Assembly: GCA_026389845.1 (NCBI GenBank)
Contig: JAPLHB010000112.1
Location: 33,469-97,468, forward strand
DNA length: 64,000 nucleotides
Direction: 5' to 3'
Source of the DNA: Chloroflexota bacterium
Lineage (GTDB): Bacteria > Chloroflexota > Anaerolineae > CG2-30-64-16
How positions within the stretch are numbered: the first letter of the stretch is position 1; each line of letters begins with the position of its first letter. Below are positions 52,174 to 60,608 of the stretch, piece after piece. Below the pieces are notes generated by a model. It was given only the letters and a program-made list of their open reading frames with translations. It made no database searches and had not been told where the DNA came from. The translations under genes were made by a program, and so were the position numbers.

Positions 52174-53367
52174 ATGATCTTACCTGACTATCGCTCCGAA
52201 GCCGACGCCTTGCGCGGCCAATTGGTCGCCTGGCGGCGCGACCTGCACCAGCACCCGGAGTTGAGCTTCCAGGAGATCCGCACGGCCGGCGTGGTCGCGC
52301 GCACCCTCGGCGAGCTTGGCTACGAGGTGCGCACCGGCGTCGGTCGCACCGGCGTGGTGGGACTGCTGCAAGGCGGTCGCCCCGGCCCCACGGTGATGCT
52401 GCGCGCCGACATGGACGCGCTGCCCATCCAAGAGATCAGCGACGCACCCTACGTCTCGCAAACCCCCGGCGCCATGCACGCCTGTGGCCACGACGGCCAC
52501 ATCGCCATCGGCCTGGGAACGGCGACGCTGCTGGCCCGTCACGCGGCCGAGCTGCCGGGCCGCGTCCTGTTCGTCTTCCAGCCGGCCGAAGAAGGCGGGA
52601 GCGGCGCGGCCGCCATGATCGCCGACGGCGCGCTGGCCGACCCCAAGCCCGCCGCGGCGTTCGCCCTCCACCTGTGGAATATGATCCCGATGGGTCGAGT
52701 GGTGGCCCAGGCCGGCCCGCTGATGGCCGCGGCCGACATCCTGCGCATCGTGGTACGCGGCAAGGGCGGTCACGGCGCGCATCCGCACGAGACGGTGGAT
52801 GCGATCGCTGTGACCGGCCAGGTGCTCTCCGCGCTCCAAACCATCGTCAGCCGAAACGTGGATCCGCAGGAAACCGCGGTGCTGACCATCGGCACGCTAC
52901 ACGGGGGCACGGCGTTCAACGTGATCGCCGAAACGGTAGAGCTACAAGGCACCATCCGCACCTTCTCCCCGGCCGTCCGCGAGACCGTGCTGACCCGGCT
53001 GCGGGTGCTGCTGGATGGCGTCACCGCCGGCATGGGCGCGCAGTATGAGTTGGCCGTCAAGAGCGTGGCCCCCGCGGTCGTCAACGATGCAGCCGCCGCC
53101 GAAACGGCCCGCGCCGCGGCCGTCCAGGTAGTGGGGCCGACGGCCGTCACCTGGCACGCGCCGCTGATGGTCTCGGAGGACTTCTCGGAGTTCCAAAAGG
53201 TCGTGCCGGCGTGCTTCATGTTGCTCGGCTCCGGCAACGTCGAGCTGGGCCTGAACGCCCCTCACCACAACCCGCGCTTCGACTTCGATGAGCGGGCCTT
53301 GCCGATCGGCGTGGCGCTGCTGGCGACGACGGCGACGAGGTTCCTGCTAGAAAATATGGCTCGCTAA
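52174..53367 (+). CDS. M20D amidohydrolase / peptidase
   Basis: 397 residues. RRDLHQHPELSFQE at the start, LRADMDALPIQE, MHACGHDGHIAIGLG (metal His), FQPAEEGGSGA (Glu pair), a dimerisation domain with GKGGHGAHPHETVDAI, and APLMVSEDFSEF near the C-terminus. It matches amidohydrolases of the HipO/IAA-amino acid hydrolase group, which split N-acyl amino acids. Metal Cys is not seen in HACGHDGH beyond the normal CGHD. Cytoplasmic. Confidence 0.92.
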   Translation: MILPDYRSEADALRGQLVAWRRDLHQHPELSFQEIRTAGVVARTLGELGYEVRTGVGRTGVVGLLQGGRPGPTVMLRADMDALPIQEISDAPYVSQTPGAMHACGHDGHIAIGLGTATLLARHAAELPGRVLFVFQPAEEGGSGAAAMIADGALADPKPAAAFALHLWNMIPMGRVVAQAGPLMAAADILRIVVRGKGGHGAHPHETVDAIAVTGQVLSALQTIVSRNVDPQETAVLTIGTLHGGTAFNVIAETVELQGTIRTFSPAVRETVLTRLRVLLDGVTAGMGAQYELAVKSVAPAVVNDAAAAETARAAAVQVVGPTAVTWHAPLMVSEDFSEFQKVVPACFMLLGSGNVELGLNAPHHNPRFDFDERALPIGVALLATTATRFLLENMAR

Positions 53368-53370
53368 AGC

Positions 53371-53456
53371 GCGTGGTGCGTATTGCGTGGTCCGTAGTCT
53401 TGCCGTGTGATTTGCGCCGCGCTACGGAATACGCACCACGCACTACGTCATCCATC
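53371..53456. repeat. Heptanucleotide repeats (GCGTGGT / ACGCACC), inverted pair
   Basis: GCGTGGTGCGTATTGCG and the later AATACGCACCACGCACTACG are complementary blocks of heptads about 40 nt apart, able to form a stem in the leader of the LysE gene. Confidence 0.65.
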
Positions 53457-53466
53457 CAACATTGCC

Positions 53467-54351
53467 ATGCTCAGCCAACTTGTCGTCCTCTACGCCACTT
53501 TCATGCTCATCAGCCTCTCCGGCGCGCTCTCGCCCGGCCCGTTGACCGCGCTCGCTATCAGCGAAGGCGCGCGGGTGGGACGCTGGGCCGGGACGCGCCT
53601 GGCCCTGGGTCACGCGCTGGTGGAGATCCCGCTGGTGTTCGCCATCGCCTACGGGCTGGGCGCGTGGCTCAAGCAGCCGCTCGTCGGCGGGTTGATCGGG
53701 ATCATCGGCGCGGCCGTGCTGCTGTGGATGGGCTACGGACTGGTGGTGGGCTCGTGGCGGGGGCAATTGACCCCTTCGACTGCGCTCAGGGCAGATGTTC
53801 ATGCCGCGCGCGACACCACGACGCATGAAAATGTCATGCTGAGCGGGTTAACGAATCAACGTTCGCCGCGGCGAAATCCCAGCGAAGCATCTCTTTTCGA
53901 CGACCGAGACTCTTCGCTGGTGTCACGCCGCGACGCACTTTGGCCGGTAGACCCGCTCAGAGTGACAAACCGTAGCATTTCCAGGGCAAGTATAGCCGGG
54001 GCGGCGACCGGGCCGGCGCCGGCGCTGTTGCGTTTCGGCCACGTGCCGGGCGGGATTGCCGTCACCGTGGCTAACCCGTACTGGTCGCTCTGGTGGGCCA
54101 CGTTGGGTGCAGTCTACATCGGCCGCGTCATGGGCCTGGCGCTGGGGCCGCTGACCGTGGGCGGGCTGGCGCTCACCCACTGGCTCATTGACCTGGTGTG
54201 GCTGGGCGGCCTGAGCCTGCTGGTCGCCTCGGGTCGCGGGCTGATCGGGCCGCGGGGCTACCGGGCGGTGCTCCTGATCTGCGGTGCCTTTCTGTTGGTG
54301 TTCGGTCTTTATTTTGCGTGGACGGGGATCCATTCCCTGTGGCCTGCCTGA
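53467..54351 (+). CDS. LysE-family transporter with an in-frame repeat insertion
   Basis: 294 residues from the ATG at 53467. FMLISLSGALSPGPLTALAISEGARVGRWAG matches the LysE/RhtB N-terminus (GxxPGP motif). Six membrane spans are expected; they export amino acids. Residues about 102-171 (TPSTALRADVHAARDTTT to SISRAS) are not membrane sequence. They are the translation of a hairpin element of about 207 bp that kept the frame open. It sits in the loop after the third span. ANPYWSLWWATLG resumes the family sequence. Activity is uncertain. Confidence 0.8.
   Translation: MLSQLVVLYATFMLISLSGALSPGPLTALAISEGARVGRWAGTRLALGHALVEIPLVFAIAYGLGAWLKQPLVGGLIGIIGAAVLLWMGYGLVVGSWRGQLTPSTALRADVHAARDTTTHENVMLSGLTNQRSPRRNPSEASLFDDRDSSLVSRRDALWPVDPLRVTNRSISRASIAGAATGPAPALLRFGHVPGGIAVTVANPYWSLWWATLGAVYIGRVMGLALGPLTVGGLALTHWLIDLVWLGGLSLLVASGRGLIGPRGYRAVLLICGAFLLVFGLYFAWTGIHSLWPA
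53770..53978. repeat. Hairpin element inserted in frame in the LysE gene (copy 8)
   Basis: Contains the 65-bp module CATGCCGCGCGCGAC...GTCATGCTGAGCGGGTTAACG, the AATCCCAGCGAAGCATC / CTCTTCGCTGGTGTC stem and GTAGACCCGCTCAGAGTGACA. No stop codon in the host frame. Confidence 0.85.
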
Positions 54352-54353
54352 GA

Positions 54354-54566
54354 TTTCAGCGAAGTTCACATGCCGCGCGCGACGCCACGGCGCATGAAAA
54401 TGTCATGCTGAGCGGGTTAACGAATCACAGTTCGCAGCGGCGAGAATCCAGCGAAGCATCTCGCGTCGCAAGAGACCCTTCGCTGGATTCGCGCCGCAAC
54501 GCACTTCACGGGACCAACCCGCTCAGAGCTTGCCCTGAGTGCAGCGAAGGGGTGACAGTTGCGGCT
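54354..54566. repeat. Hairpin element, CATTCTGAGCGGG family (copy 9)
   Basis: Begins with AGCGAAGTTCACATGCCGCG and runs through TGTCATGCTGAGCGGGTTAA, ATCCAGCGAAGCATCTC / ACCCTTCGCTGGAT to GGGACCAACCCGCTCAGAGC and a CTTGCCCTGAGTGCAGCGAA module. Almost identical to part of the compound element at 41.8 kb. Confidence 0.82.
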
Positions 54567-54590
54567 ATTTTCAGGACAAGGAGTCAAGCG

Positions 54591-55538
54591 ATGAAACGAT
54601 CGGTCAAGCTGGTGATGGGCACTGGAGCGGCGCTGGGCTTGCTGGCGGCGATCAACGACCACGTCCGCTGGAACGTCGGGCCGACGCCGCGCTGGGTGGA
54701 GGGCGAGCCGCACTTCTACCAATGGCGTGAGGGCGCCGTTTACTACGAAGTCGCCGGGCCACTTGACGCGCCGCCGTTGCTGCTGTTTCATGCGCCCGGC
54801 CTGGCTGGAGGCAGCTACGAATTTCGCCGCGTCTTCCAGCCTCTGGCCGCGCACTGGCGCGTCTACCTGCCCGATCTGTTGGGCTACGGCCGCTCCGAAC
54901 GGCTCGCAATGCGCTACACGGCCGATGGGTACGTTGACCTTTGGAGCGATTTCGCCCGGGACGTGGTCGGACGCCCCGTGCACGTCATCGCCAGCGGGAC
55001 AAGCTGCCCCCACGCGATCGCCGCGGCAGCCCGGCATCCGGAGCGTTTCGACAAGCTGGTATGGGTCAACCCCACCGGCCTCTGCCCGCCGGACGTGCCC
55101 GGCCGCGTGGCCGGCGCGGCGCTCTACGCGCTGCTGCGCACGCCGATCGTCGGCACGGCGCTGTTCAACTTACTGGTCTCCAGGGCGTTGTTGCCCTATT
55201 ATCTCTGCCAGCGCGTCTATGCGACCCCCTGCGCGCTCACCGAGGCAGCCCTGGCCGACGCCTATACCCTCTGCCACCAACCTGGCGCCAAATGGGCGCC
55301 CGCGGCCTGGCTTTCGGGCTATCTTAACTACGACGTGAGCGCCGCGTTGATAGCCCTGCCGAACGTCGCCGGCATGATCTGCGGCCGGCAGCTCACACCC
55401 GCCGCGGCCGCCGAAGCTCAGGCGTTCGCCGTCTTCCGGCCCGATGCGCCCCTGGAAACGGTGGATCTGGCGGGCGCGGCCGTGGCAGAGGAGCAGCCGG
55501 AAGCGTTCGTGAGGATCCTCCGGCGGATGCTGGAATAA
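54591..55538 (+). CDS. Alpha/beta hydrolase-fold protein, possibly inactive
   Basis: 315 residues from the ATG at 54591 (AAGGAG 8 nt upstream). N-terminal helix, then [20 protein letters not shown] (oxyanion region) and [17 protein letters not shown], where the nucleophile elbow is G-T-S-C rather than GxSxG. At the end, [16 protein letters not shown] replaces the GAGHxxHEEQPE block, so the catalytic His seems to be Ala. The fold is clear. The missing His suggests either a non-enzymatic role or a changed mechanism. Confidence 0.75.
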   Translation: MKRSVKLVMGTGAALGLLAAINDHVRWNVGPTPRWVEGEPHFYQWREGAVYYEVAGPLDAPPLLLFHAPGLAGGSYEFRRVFQPLAAHWRVYLPDLLGYGRSERLAMRYTADGYVDLWSDFARDVVGRPVHVIASGTSCPHAIAAAARHPERFDKLVWVNPTGLCPPDVPGRVAGAALYALLRTPIVGTALFNLLVSRALLPYYLCQRVYATPCALTEAALADAYTLCHQPGAKWAPAAWLSGYLNYDVSAALIALPNVAGMICGRQLTPAAAAEAQAFAVFRPDAPLETVDLAGAAVAEEQPEAFVRILRRMLE

Positions 55539-55551
55539 AGCGGGAACGAAT

Positions 55552-55581
55552 TTGGGTTTCCGTGCGCAGATTTGGTATAAT
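55552..55581 (+). promoter_or_regulatory. Promoter of the glutamate dehydrogenase gene
   Basis: TGGTATAAT, an extended -10 with a perfect TATAAT at 55576-55581, preceded at 18 nt by TTGGGT. The leader is about 70 nt, with AAGGAG before the ATG. Confidence 0.6.
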
Positions 55582-55653
55582 TCGGCCTGCTTGGGGCGGC
55601 AAAGCCGCTCTGTGCCATGTCTGTTCATCATATCAACACAAAGGAGTGTTCCC

Positions 55654-56904
55654 ATGTCTTCACTGAACCCCTTTGAGATCGCCCAACACCAGCTCGACGA
55701 AGCCGCGGCGATCCTCAAGCTCTCCCCCGGCATGCACGCCTTCCTGCGCCAGCCGATGCGCGAGTTACACTTCAGCATCCCCGTTCAAATGGACGACGGC
55801 AGCTATAAGGTCTTCCAGGGCTTCCGCGTGCAATACAACGACGCGCGCGGCCCGGCCAAGGGCGGCATCCGCTTCCACCCGGACGAGACGATTGATACCG
55901 TCCGCGCGCTGTCGGCCTGGATGACGTGGAAGACTTCCGTGGTGGATATCCCATTGGGCGGCGGCAAGGGTGGCGTGATCTGCGATCCGAAGATGCTGTC
56001 CGAAGGCGAGTTGGAGCGCCTGAGCCGGGGCTTCATGCGTCGCGTAGCCCACTTCATCGGCGAAGACAAGGACGTGCCCGCGCCCGATGTGTACACCACG
56101 CCGCAGATCATGGCCTGGATGATGGACGAATATGAAACCATCAAGGGTCGCCATCTGCCCGGCGTCATCACCGGCAAGCCGGTGCCCCTCTTTGGCTCGC
56201 TGGGCCGCGGCGACGCGACCGCGCGCGGCGCGATCTACTGCACCCGTGAGGCCGCCAAGCTGCTGGGGATTGATCTGAAGGGCGCCACGGCTGCTATCCA
56301 GGGCTACGGCAACGCCGGCCAATACGCACACCAACTCGGCCGCGACATCCTGGGCCTCAAGACGGTCGCCATCAGCGACTCCAAGGGCGGTGTCTACAAC
56401 CCGGACGGCATCGAGTACGAGAAGGCGCTGCTGTGGAAGAACCAGACCGGCAGCGTGATCAATTTCCCCGGCGCCCAGAACATCACCAATGGCGAGTTGC
56501 TGGAGCTGGATGTGACCGTGCTCTATCCGTCGGCGTTGGAGAATCAGATCACCGGCGACAACGCGGCCAAGATCAAGGCCAAGATCGTCGGCGAATTGGC
56601 GAACGGCCCCACCACCCCCGAAGCGGACCTGATTTTGTTCAAGAACGGCGTGTACGTGATTCCTGACTTCCTGTGCAACGCTGGCGGCGTCACGGTGAGT
56701 TACTTCGAGCAGGTGCAGAACTCCTACAACTTCTACTGGCCCCTTGACGAGGTGCAAGCCCGCCTGGATGCCAAGATGACCAAGGCTTTCCATGCCGTGC
56801 ACGAAATGGCGCTGGCGCACAAGACCCACAACCGGCTGGGCGCCTACCTGGTCGCGGTCAAGCGCGTGGCCGACGCGGTGGCGACGCGGGGGTGGGTGAA
56901 GTAG
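55654..56904 (+). CDS. gdhA: Glutamate dehydrogenase (Glu/Leu/Phe/Val dehydrogenase)
   Basis: 416 residues from the ATG at 55654 with AAGGAG upstream. [20 protein letters not shown] (substrate Lys), [21 protein letters not shown] (catalytic Lys), [20 protein letters not shown] and the NAD(P) fold [17 protein letters not shown]. Length fits the hexameric 410-450-residue class. It interconverts glutamate and 2-oxoglutarate plus ammonia. GDH proper rather than leucine DH is supported by length and the [10 protein letters not shown] motif. Last core-type gene before the cassette region. Confidence 0.92.
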   Translation: MSSLNPFEIAQHQLDEAAAILKLSPGMHAFLRQPMRELHFSIPVQMDDGSYKVFQGFRVQYNDARGPAKGGIRFHPDETIDTVRALSAWMTWKTSVVDIPLGGGKGGVICDPKMLSEGELERLSRGFMRRVAHFIGEDKDVPAPDVYTTPQIMAWMMDEYETIKGRHLPGVITGKPVPLFGSLGRGDATARGAIYCTREAAKLLGIDLKGATAAIQGYGNAGQYAHQLGRDILGLKTVAISDSKGGVYNPDGIEYEKALLWKNQTGSVINFPGAQNITNGELLELDVTVLYPSALENQITGDNAAKIKAKIVGELANGPTTPEADLILFKNGVYVIPDFLCNAGGVTVSYFEQVQNSYNFYWPLDEVQARLDAKMTKAFHAVHEMALAHKTHNRLGAYLVAVKRVADAVATRGWVK

Positions 56905-56929
56905 CAGCGGATAGGCGAAGCAGCGGATA

Positions 56930-57020
56930 AGCGGATGAGCAAATCAGCAAATCAGCAAATCTGCGAATCAGCAAATCTGCGAATCAGCAAATCTGCGAAT
57001 CAGCAAATCTGCGGATGAGC
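56930..57020. repeat. Octanucleotide repeats (AAATCAGC / AAATCTGC)
   Basis: About ten alternating AAATC(A/T)GC / GAATCAGC octads after gdhA. They mark the end of the core segment before the promoter at 57121. Confidence 0.85.
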
Positions 57021-57120
57021 GAAGCGGGGCAGGTTCGTTGAATCAGACGGCTCGTCGGGGCGGGATGCCCTGGCGGGCCGTTTGGTTTGTTCGTGGTTCC
57101 GGTTTGGCCGGATTAATCTC

Positions 57121-57149
57121 TTGACATCCGCAAGGCCGGGTTGTATACT
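57121..57149 (+). promoter_or_regulatory. Strong sigma-70 promoter reading into the cassette array
   Basis: TTGACA at 57121-57126 (perfect), 17-nt spacer, TATACT at 57144-57149. No gene starts within 265 nt. It points toward the first cassette, like the Pc promoter of an integron. Confidence 0.75.
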
Positions 57150-57351
57150 GGATTTGTCAGCGGGAGTGGCGGATAGGCGGTTGTTTGATCGCTGCTGTTT
57201 GGTATTTGTCCGTCGAAAACGTCGAATGGGGGCATTAGGCGGAAAGTTTTCATCAAACACGACTGTTTCGGGGGATTAGACGGCTTGTTTCCGTCGAAAT
57301 GCCGTAGACGGTGGATTAGACGGAAGGTTTCCACCTAAATACAGGTTAGGC
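57150..57351 (+). other. attI-like junction with imperfect direct repeats
   Basis: Between the promoter and the first gene are imperfect direct repeats of a (G/T)GATTAGACGG...GTTTCC(G/A) block (near 57233, 57281 and 57312). The stretch ends in AAATACAGGTTAGGCGCG with GTTAGGC at 57345-57351. In class 1 integrons attI ends the same way and has direct repeats. No integrase binding data, so the call is tentative. Confidence 0.35.
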
Positions 57352-57415
57352 GCGCTGCCCACCAGCGGTCGGGATGGGTAGTACCTAAGACAGGAATGGA
57401 GTAGCTTCCACAACT

Positions 57416-58702
57416 ATGTTTAGAGACTTCAAGCGACATTACCACAAAGTGACTGAGGCGTACTCAGGGTTGGCCGGCAAAGGCTCTTTCAGTCTTCAGA
57501 TCAACTTCGATGGGAATAACCTTTATGCAGAAAGTAAGATTCCTGATGAGGAAGCAACCGTGCGATTTGTCGTTCTGATGCGCCGCTTTCTAAATCCTTC
57601 GGACTCACTCTATCACAAGAAAACGTGGGCAACTTTGCAAGGGCAATTCGCAGACGAAGTCTCTAATGAGATTACTACTCATGTTGAAGCATTGTTTGAA
57701 AGGTTGAGCAAAGGCCATTTCGGGGTCAATATCAACGGTGAGGATCTCACGGCCGAGAGAATCTACCAAGTCCTTTCCGAAGGTGAGTATTTCGACAACA
57801 AAGATGAGGCACGAAGATATCTACAGGGCCTGGTAGATATGCCCGTGATCGGGCCACTGTTTTGGTATCAGTTTTATGAATACACTCTAGCGGGCTTCGC
57901 ACTAGCGTCCACGATTTTCGATTTAGTCTCGCGTGTGGAGCAAAGCGCGAAATACAAAGCCTTGCATGGCGAGCGATCCGTTGCGGAGTCTCGATGTATT
58001 TACTGCCTGACAACCACAGGTAGTTTCATGTCGGAGGAACATATCTTCCCGGAGTCTTTAGGCAATGATGAATTGGTCCTGCCCAAAGGTCACGTGTGCG
58101 ATAGATGCAACAACGAAGTTCTATCTGGCTTAGATGAAGCACTCATCAACTTTGGCCCTGTCGCATTCCTCCGAGTGCAGTTTGTGCCATATACAAAAGA
58201 AGGCAAGCTTCCAAAAGCGAATTTCCAAAACCTATCCATGAGAAGGACAGGCCCTCGCAATATTACTATCATTGCAAAGGATAAGACGGCGCGCATCAAG
58301 GATAAAAAGCATCTTGGAGACAACTGGTACTCGTTCAGAATAGATACGAGAGGAAGGAAGTTCAACCCGGTGTTGTTGGGCAGGGCGCTTTATAAGATTG
58401 CACTTGGGACAGTTGCGCTTTCACAGGGGCGTGAACTGGCTTGCAGTAGCAAGTATGATGCCGCCAGAGAGTTTATTCGAACAGGGCAAGGCGTCACAAA
58501 CAACCTACTGATGCGTATGGTCAGCAGGCCTCACCCGCAAGTGCATATCGCATATCAAGACACACTCGAAGGTACGCCTTTCGTGATCGATATATACGGA
58601 CTCATGTTTCTTCTTAACCTGGAGAATGCACCCGAATTGGAGTTCAATGAGATACTGACCCAGTCGGATTTTCAGTTGTTCTCGCTGCGTGTCACAGCAT
58701 AA
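57416..58702 (+). CDS. HNH-type zinc endonuclease-like protein (cassette 1)
   Basis: 428 residues, no clear family over the first 190. Residues about 195-245 hold a four-Cys HNH-like module: SRCIYCLTTTGSFMSEEHIFPESLG, then KGHVCDRCNNEVLSGLDEAL (C..C, EHIxP, H, CxxCN). This is the layout of HNH_5/McrA-like nucleases, with His in EHI as the likely catalytic base. The coding sequence is richer in A and T than its neighbours upstream. TAA of the stop overlaps a possible attC end (GCATAAC). Such proteins often serve in restriction or phage defence; here that is an inference. Confidence 0.65.
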   Translation: MFRDFKRHYHKVTEAYSGLAGKGSFSLQINFDGNNLYAESKIPDEEATVRFVVLMRRFLNPSDSLYHKKTWATLQGQFADEVSNEITTHVEALFERLSKGHFGVNINGEDLTAERIYQVLSEGEYFDNKDEARRYLQGLVDMPVIGPLFWYQFYEYTLAGFALASTIFDLVSRVEQSAKYKALHGERSVAESRCIYCLTTTGSFMSEEHIFPESLGNDELVLPKGHVCDRCNNEVLSGLDEALINFGPVAFLRVQFVPYTKEGKLPKANFQNLSMRRTGPRNITIIAKDKTARIKDKKHLGDNWYSFRIDTRGRKFNPVLLGRALYKIALGTVALSQGRELACSSKYDAAREFIRTGQGVTNNLLMRMVSRPHPQVHIAYQDTLEGTPFVIDIYGLMFLLNLENAPELEFNEILTQSDFQLFSLRVTA

Positions 58703-58791
58703 CAAATCGGTGCCCCACCTTGCGGCAGGCGGTTGCAACGGGCGGGTCTGTGGGCTGGCGGTGGGGTGATGGGCACGGTGCAGGGTTACGG
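58697..58791 (+). other. Possible degenerate attC site after cassette 1
   Basis: GCATAAC at 58697-58703 and GTTACGG at 58785-58791 bound a weak inverted repeat (GGTGCCCCACC against GGTGGGGTGATGGGCAC). If real, it and the next attC bracket a cassette with no gene. Confidence 0.35.
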
Positions 58792-58888
58792 GCCTAACCC
58801 AGGCCTCTACCTGACGGCTGCGCCGGTCGCGCTGTGGGGCGCGGGAGATTGTGAGATGCAGCTGCAGGTGAACCCCAAACCGCTGTGC
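58792..58888 (+). other. attC-like site A1
   Basis: GCCTAAC at 58792-58798 and a weak GCTGTGC at 58882-58888. Stem CTGACGGCTGCGCC against a GCAGCTGCAGGTGAA side. The arm and the GGTCGCGCTGTGG loop are shared with A2, A5 and A6. Confidence 0.6.
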
Positions 58889-58973
58889 GGAGAATAAACC
58901 GCTCAAGTCAGATCATCGCCGCCAGAGTCCCGTGAGGAACTTGGCTGCTTTCTACGCCAGGAGAGAAAAGACT

Positions 58974-60362
58974 ATGTCAATCCTAGATGCTCTGCAAGTC
59001 AACAAGATCAAGGCCGAGCTTGAACAGACTCGGAAAGAGCGCGATGATTTGAAGACCCTTATGGCCGAGACTGGTAGGCTGAATCTGCACGAGTTGCAGC
59101 AGGCTATTCTTAACTCGCAGGAACAGAAGGCCAAAGCCGAGCGTGAACTGGAAGAACAGAAGGCTAAAGGGGGGCGAGAGCTTGAGAGTTTCCAAGCGAG
59201 CCTTCAAAAGAAGCAACAAGCGTTGGATCAGGAAATCAATGAGCTAAATGCCCAGATAGCTACCAAACGGAATGAAATTGTGATCCTGGATGAGGAAATA
59301 TTACTTCAATCATTCGGCTTCTACAAGCCGCGGTACGAGCTTCAGAATTCGGAGCAGTACAAAGTCAAGTTGGACCAAATCAGAGAGCGCCAGGCGGCAC
59401 TGATCAAAGCTGGCAAGGCTGCATCGTGTCCGACTAACGTGACAATGAACAACAGTCAAAAAGAAGGCGAGCGCATGATCCGCGATTACACCAAGCTGGT
59501 CCTGCGCTCATTCAATAACGAGTGTGACGCGAGCATCGTTGATCTCAAGTTCAGTAACATCGAGGCGATCGAGAAGAAGATCCGTAAGGCATACGAAATC
59601 CTCAACAACCTGACGCAGAGGATGAACATCTCGATTACGAACGAGTACCTTAATCTGAAATTGCAGGAACTGTACCTCTGCTACGAATATCAGGTCAAGA
59701 AGCAGCAGGAGAAAGAGGAGCAGAAGCGACTCCGCGAACAAATGCGCGAGGAGGCAAAGCTGCTGAAGGAAATCGAGGACATGAAGCTGAAGCTGGCTAA
59801 GGAAGAGAAACACTTCAACCAGGCTCTTGAAGCACTTGACCAACGCCTCCAGCAAGCGACAGATGATGTGGAACGCAAGGCCCTCGAACGTGAGAAGGCG
59901 AGTATCCAGCAGAAGTTGGCGGGAGTTGAAAGAGACAAGTTGGATATTCAAAACCGCGAACAGAACACGCGCGCAGGTTACGTTTACATCATCTCCAACA
60001 TCGGAGCCTTTGGCGAGAATGTATACAAAATCGGCGTGACGCGACGCCTGGAACCGAAGGAACGGATCGATGAGCTCGGAGATTCGTCGGTTCCGTTCGA
60101 CTTCGATATTCATGCAATGATTTTCAGCGATGATGCTCCTGCACTCGAAACCGCCCTCCACGAAGCATTCAACCGACGCAAGCTCAATATGATCAACCGA
60201 CGCCGCGAGTTCTTCCATGTCACGTTGGACGAGATCGAAATGGTGGTAAAGAACAACTTCAACAAGCCGGTTGAGTTCGCGCGATTAGCCGATGCTGCGG
60301 AATACCGGCAGTCCTTGAAACTCCGAGGTGAACCGGTACCACGAAGCTTCGGAGCGACATAA
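58974..60362 (+). CDS. Coiled-coil DUF4041/GIY-YIG (T5orf172) protein (cassette 2)
   Basis: 462 residues from the ATG at 58974 (AGGAGA 9 nt upstream; the start at 58932 has none). Residues 15-90 are a coiled coil rich in KAELEQTRKERDD and EQKAKAERE. The middle (about 100-220) resembles DUF4041, and a second coiled coil spans about 230-320. The last 110 residues form a GIY-YIG-like T5orf172 module: GYVYIISNIGAFGENVYKIG, RLEPKERIDELGD, ALHEAFNRRKLN and RREFFHV. Related proteins occur in phages and mobile islands. Possible DNA-end recognition or defence role; no assay is known to me for this exact type. Confidence 0.75.
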   Translation: MSILDALQVNKIKAELEQTRKERDDLKTLMAETGRLNLHELQQAILNSQEQKAKAERELEEQKAKGGRELESFQASLQKKQQALDQEINELNAQIATKRNEIVILDEEILLQSFGFYKPRYELQNSEQYKVKLDQIRERQAALIKAGKAASCPTNVTMNNSQKEGERMIRDYTKLVLRSFNNECDASIVDLKFSNIEAIEKKIRKAYEILNNLTQRMNISITNEYLNLKLQELYLCYEYQVKKQQEKEEQKRLREQMREEAKLLKEIEDMKLKLAKEEKHFNQALEALDQRLQQATDDVERKALEREKASIQQKLAGVERDKLDIQNREQNTRAGYVYIISNIGAFGENVYKIGVTRRLEPKERIDELGDSSVPFDFDIHAMIFSDDAPALETALHEAFNRRKLNMINRRREFFHVTLDEIEMVVKNNFNKPVEFARLADAAEYRQSLKLRGEPVPRSFGAT

Positions 60363-60444
60363 AGATGGAGACATGGTGCGCTCTGTGATCACCCGCCAGC
60401 GTGTGCCAACCTGCGGCGATTAGGGCAGCCGTCTGCCATGGGCT

Positions 60445-60543
60445 GCCTAGCATTTTGACTTCCATCTGACGGCTGCACCGGTCGCGCTGTGGGTTGGGGG
60501 TGGCTCGATGGCGCAGCCGCAGGTGAACCCCGGGTCGTTGGGT
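60445..60543 (+). other. attC-like site A2
   Basis: GCCTAGC (one base off GCCTAAC) at 60445-60451, GTTGGGT (fits GTTRRRY) at 60537-60543. Stem ATCTGACGGCTGCACC pairs with GGCGCAGCCGCAGGT with an unpaired A. Confidence 0.62.
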
Positions 60544-60608
60544 GGCCAGAGCAAAGATGCCAATAGCTTCTGGCTAGGCCGACATAGTTATAAATGAGGA
60601 CGGCATGA

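Noticed and set aside
56930..57020. Second CRISPR-like array before the cassette region
   Set aside because: Again a contiguous octad repeat with no spacers.
57000..57334. Short minus-strand frames (86 and 73 codons) with repeated TFRLI/HFDG peptides
   Set aside because: The peptide repeat only reflects the direct repeats of the attI-like stretch. No ribosome site or family match.
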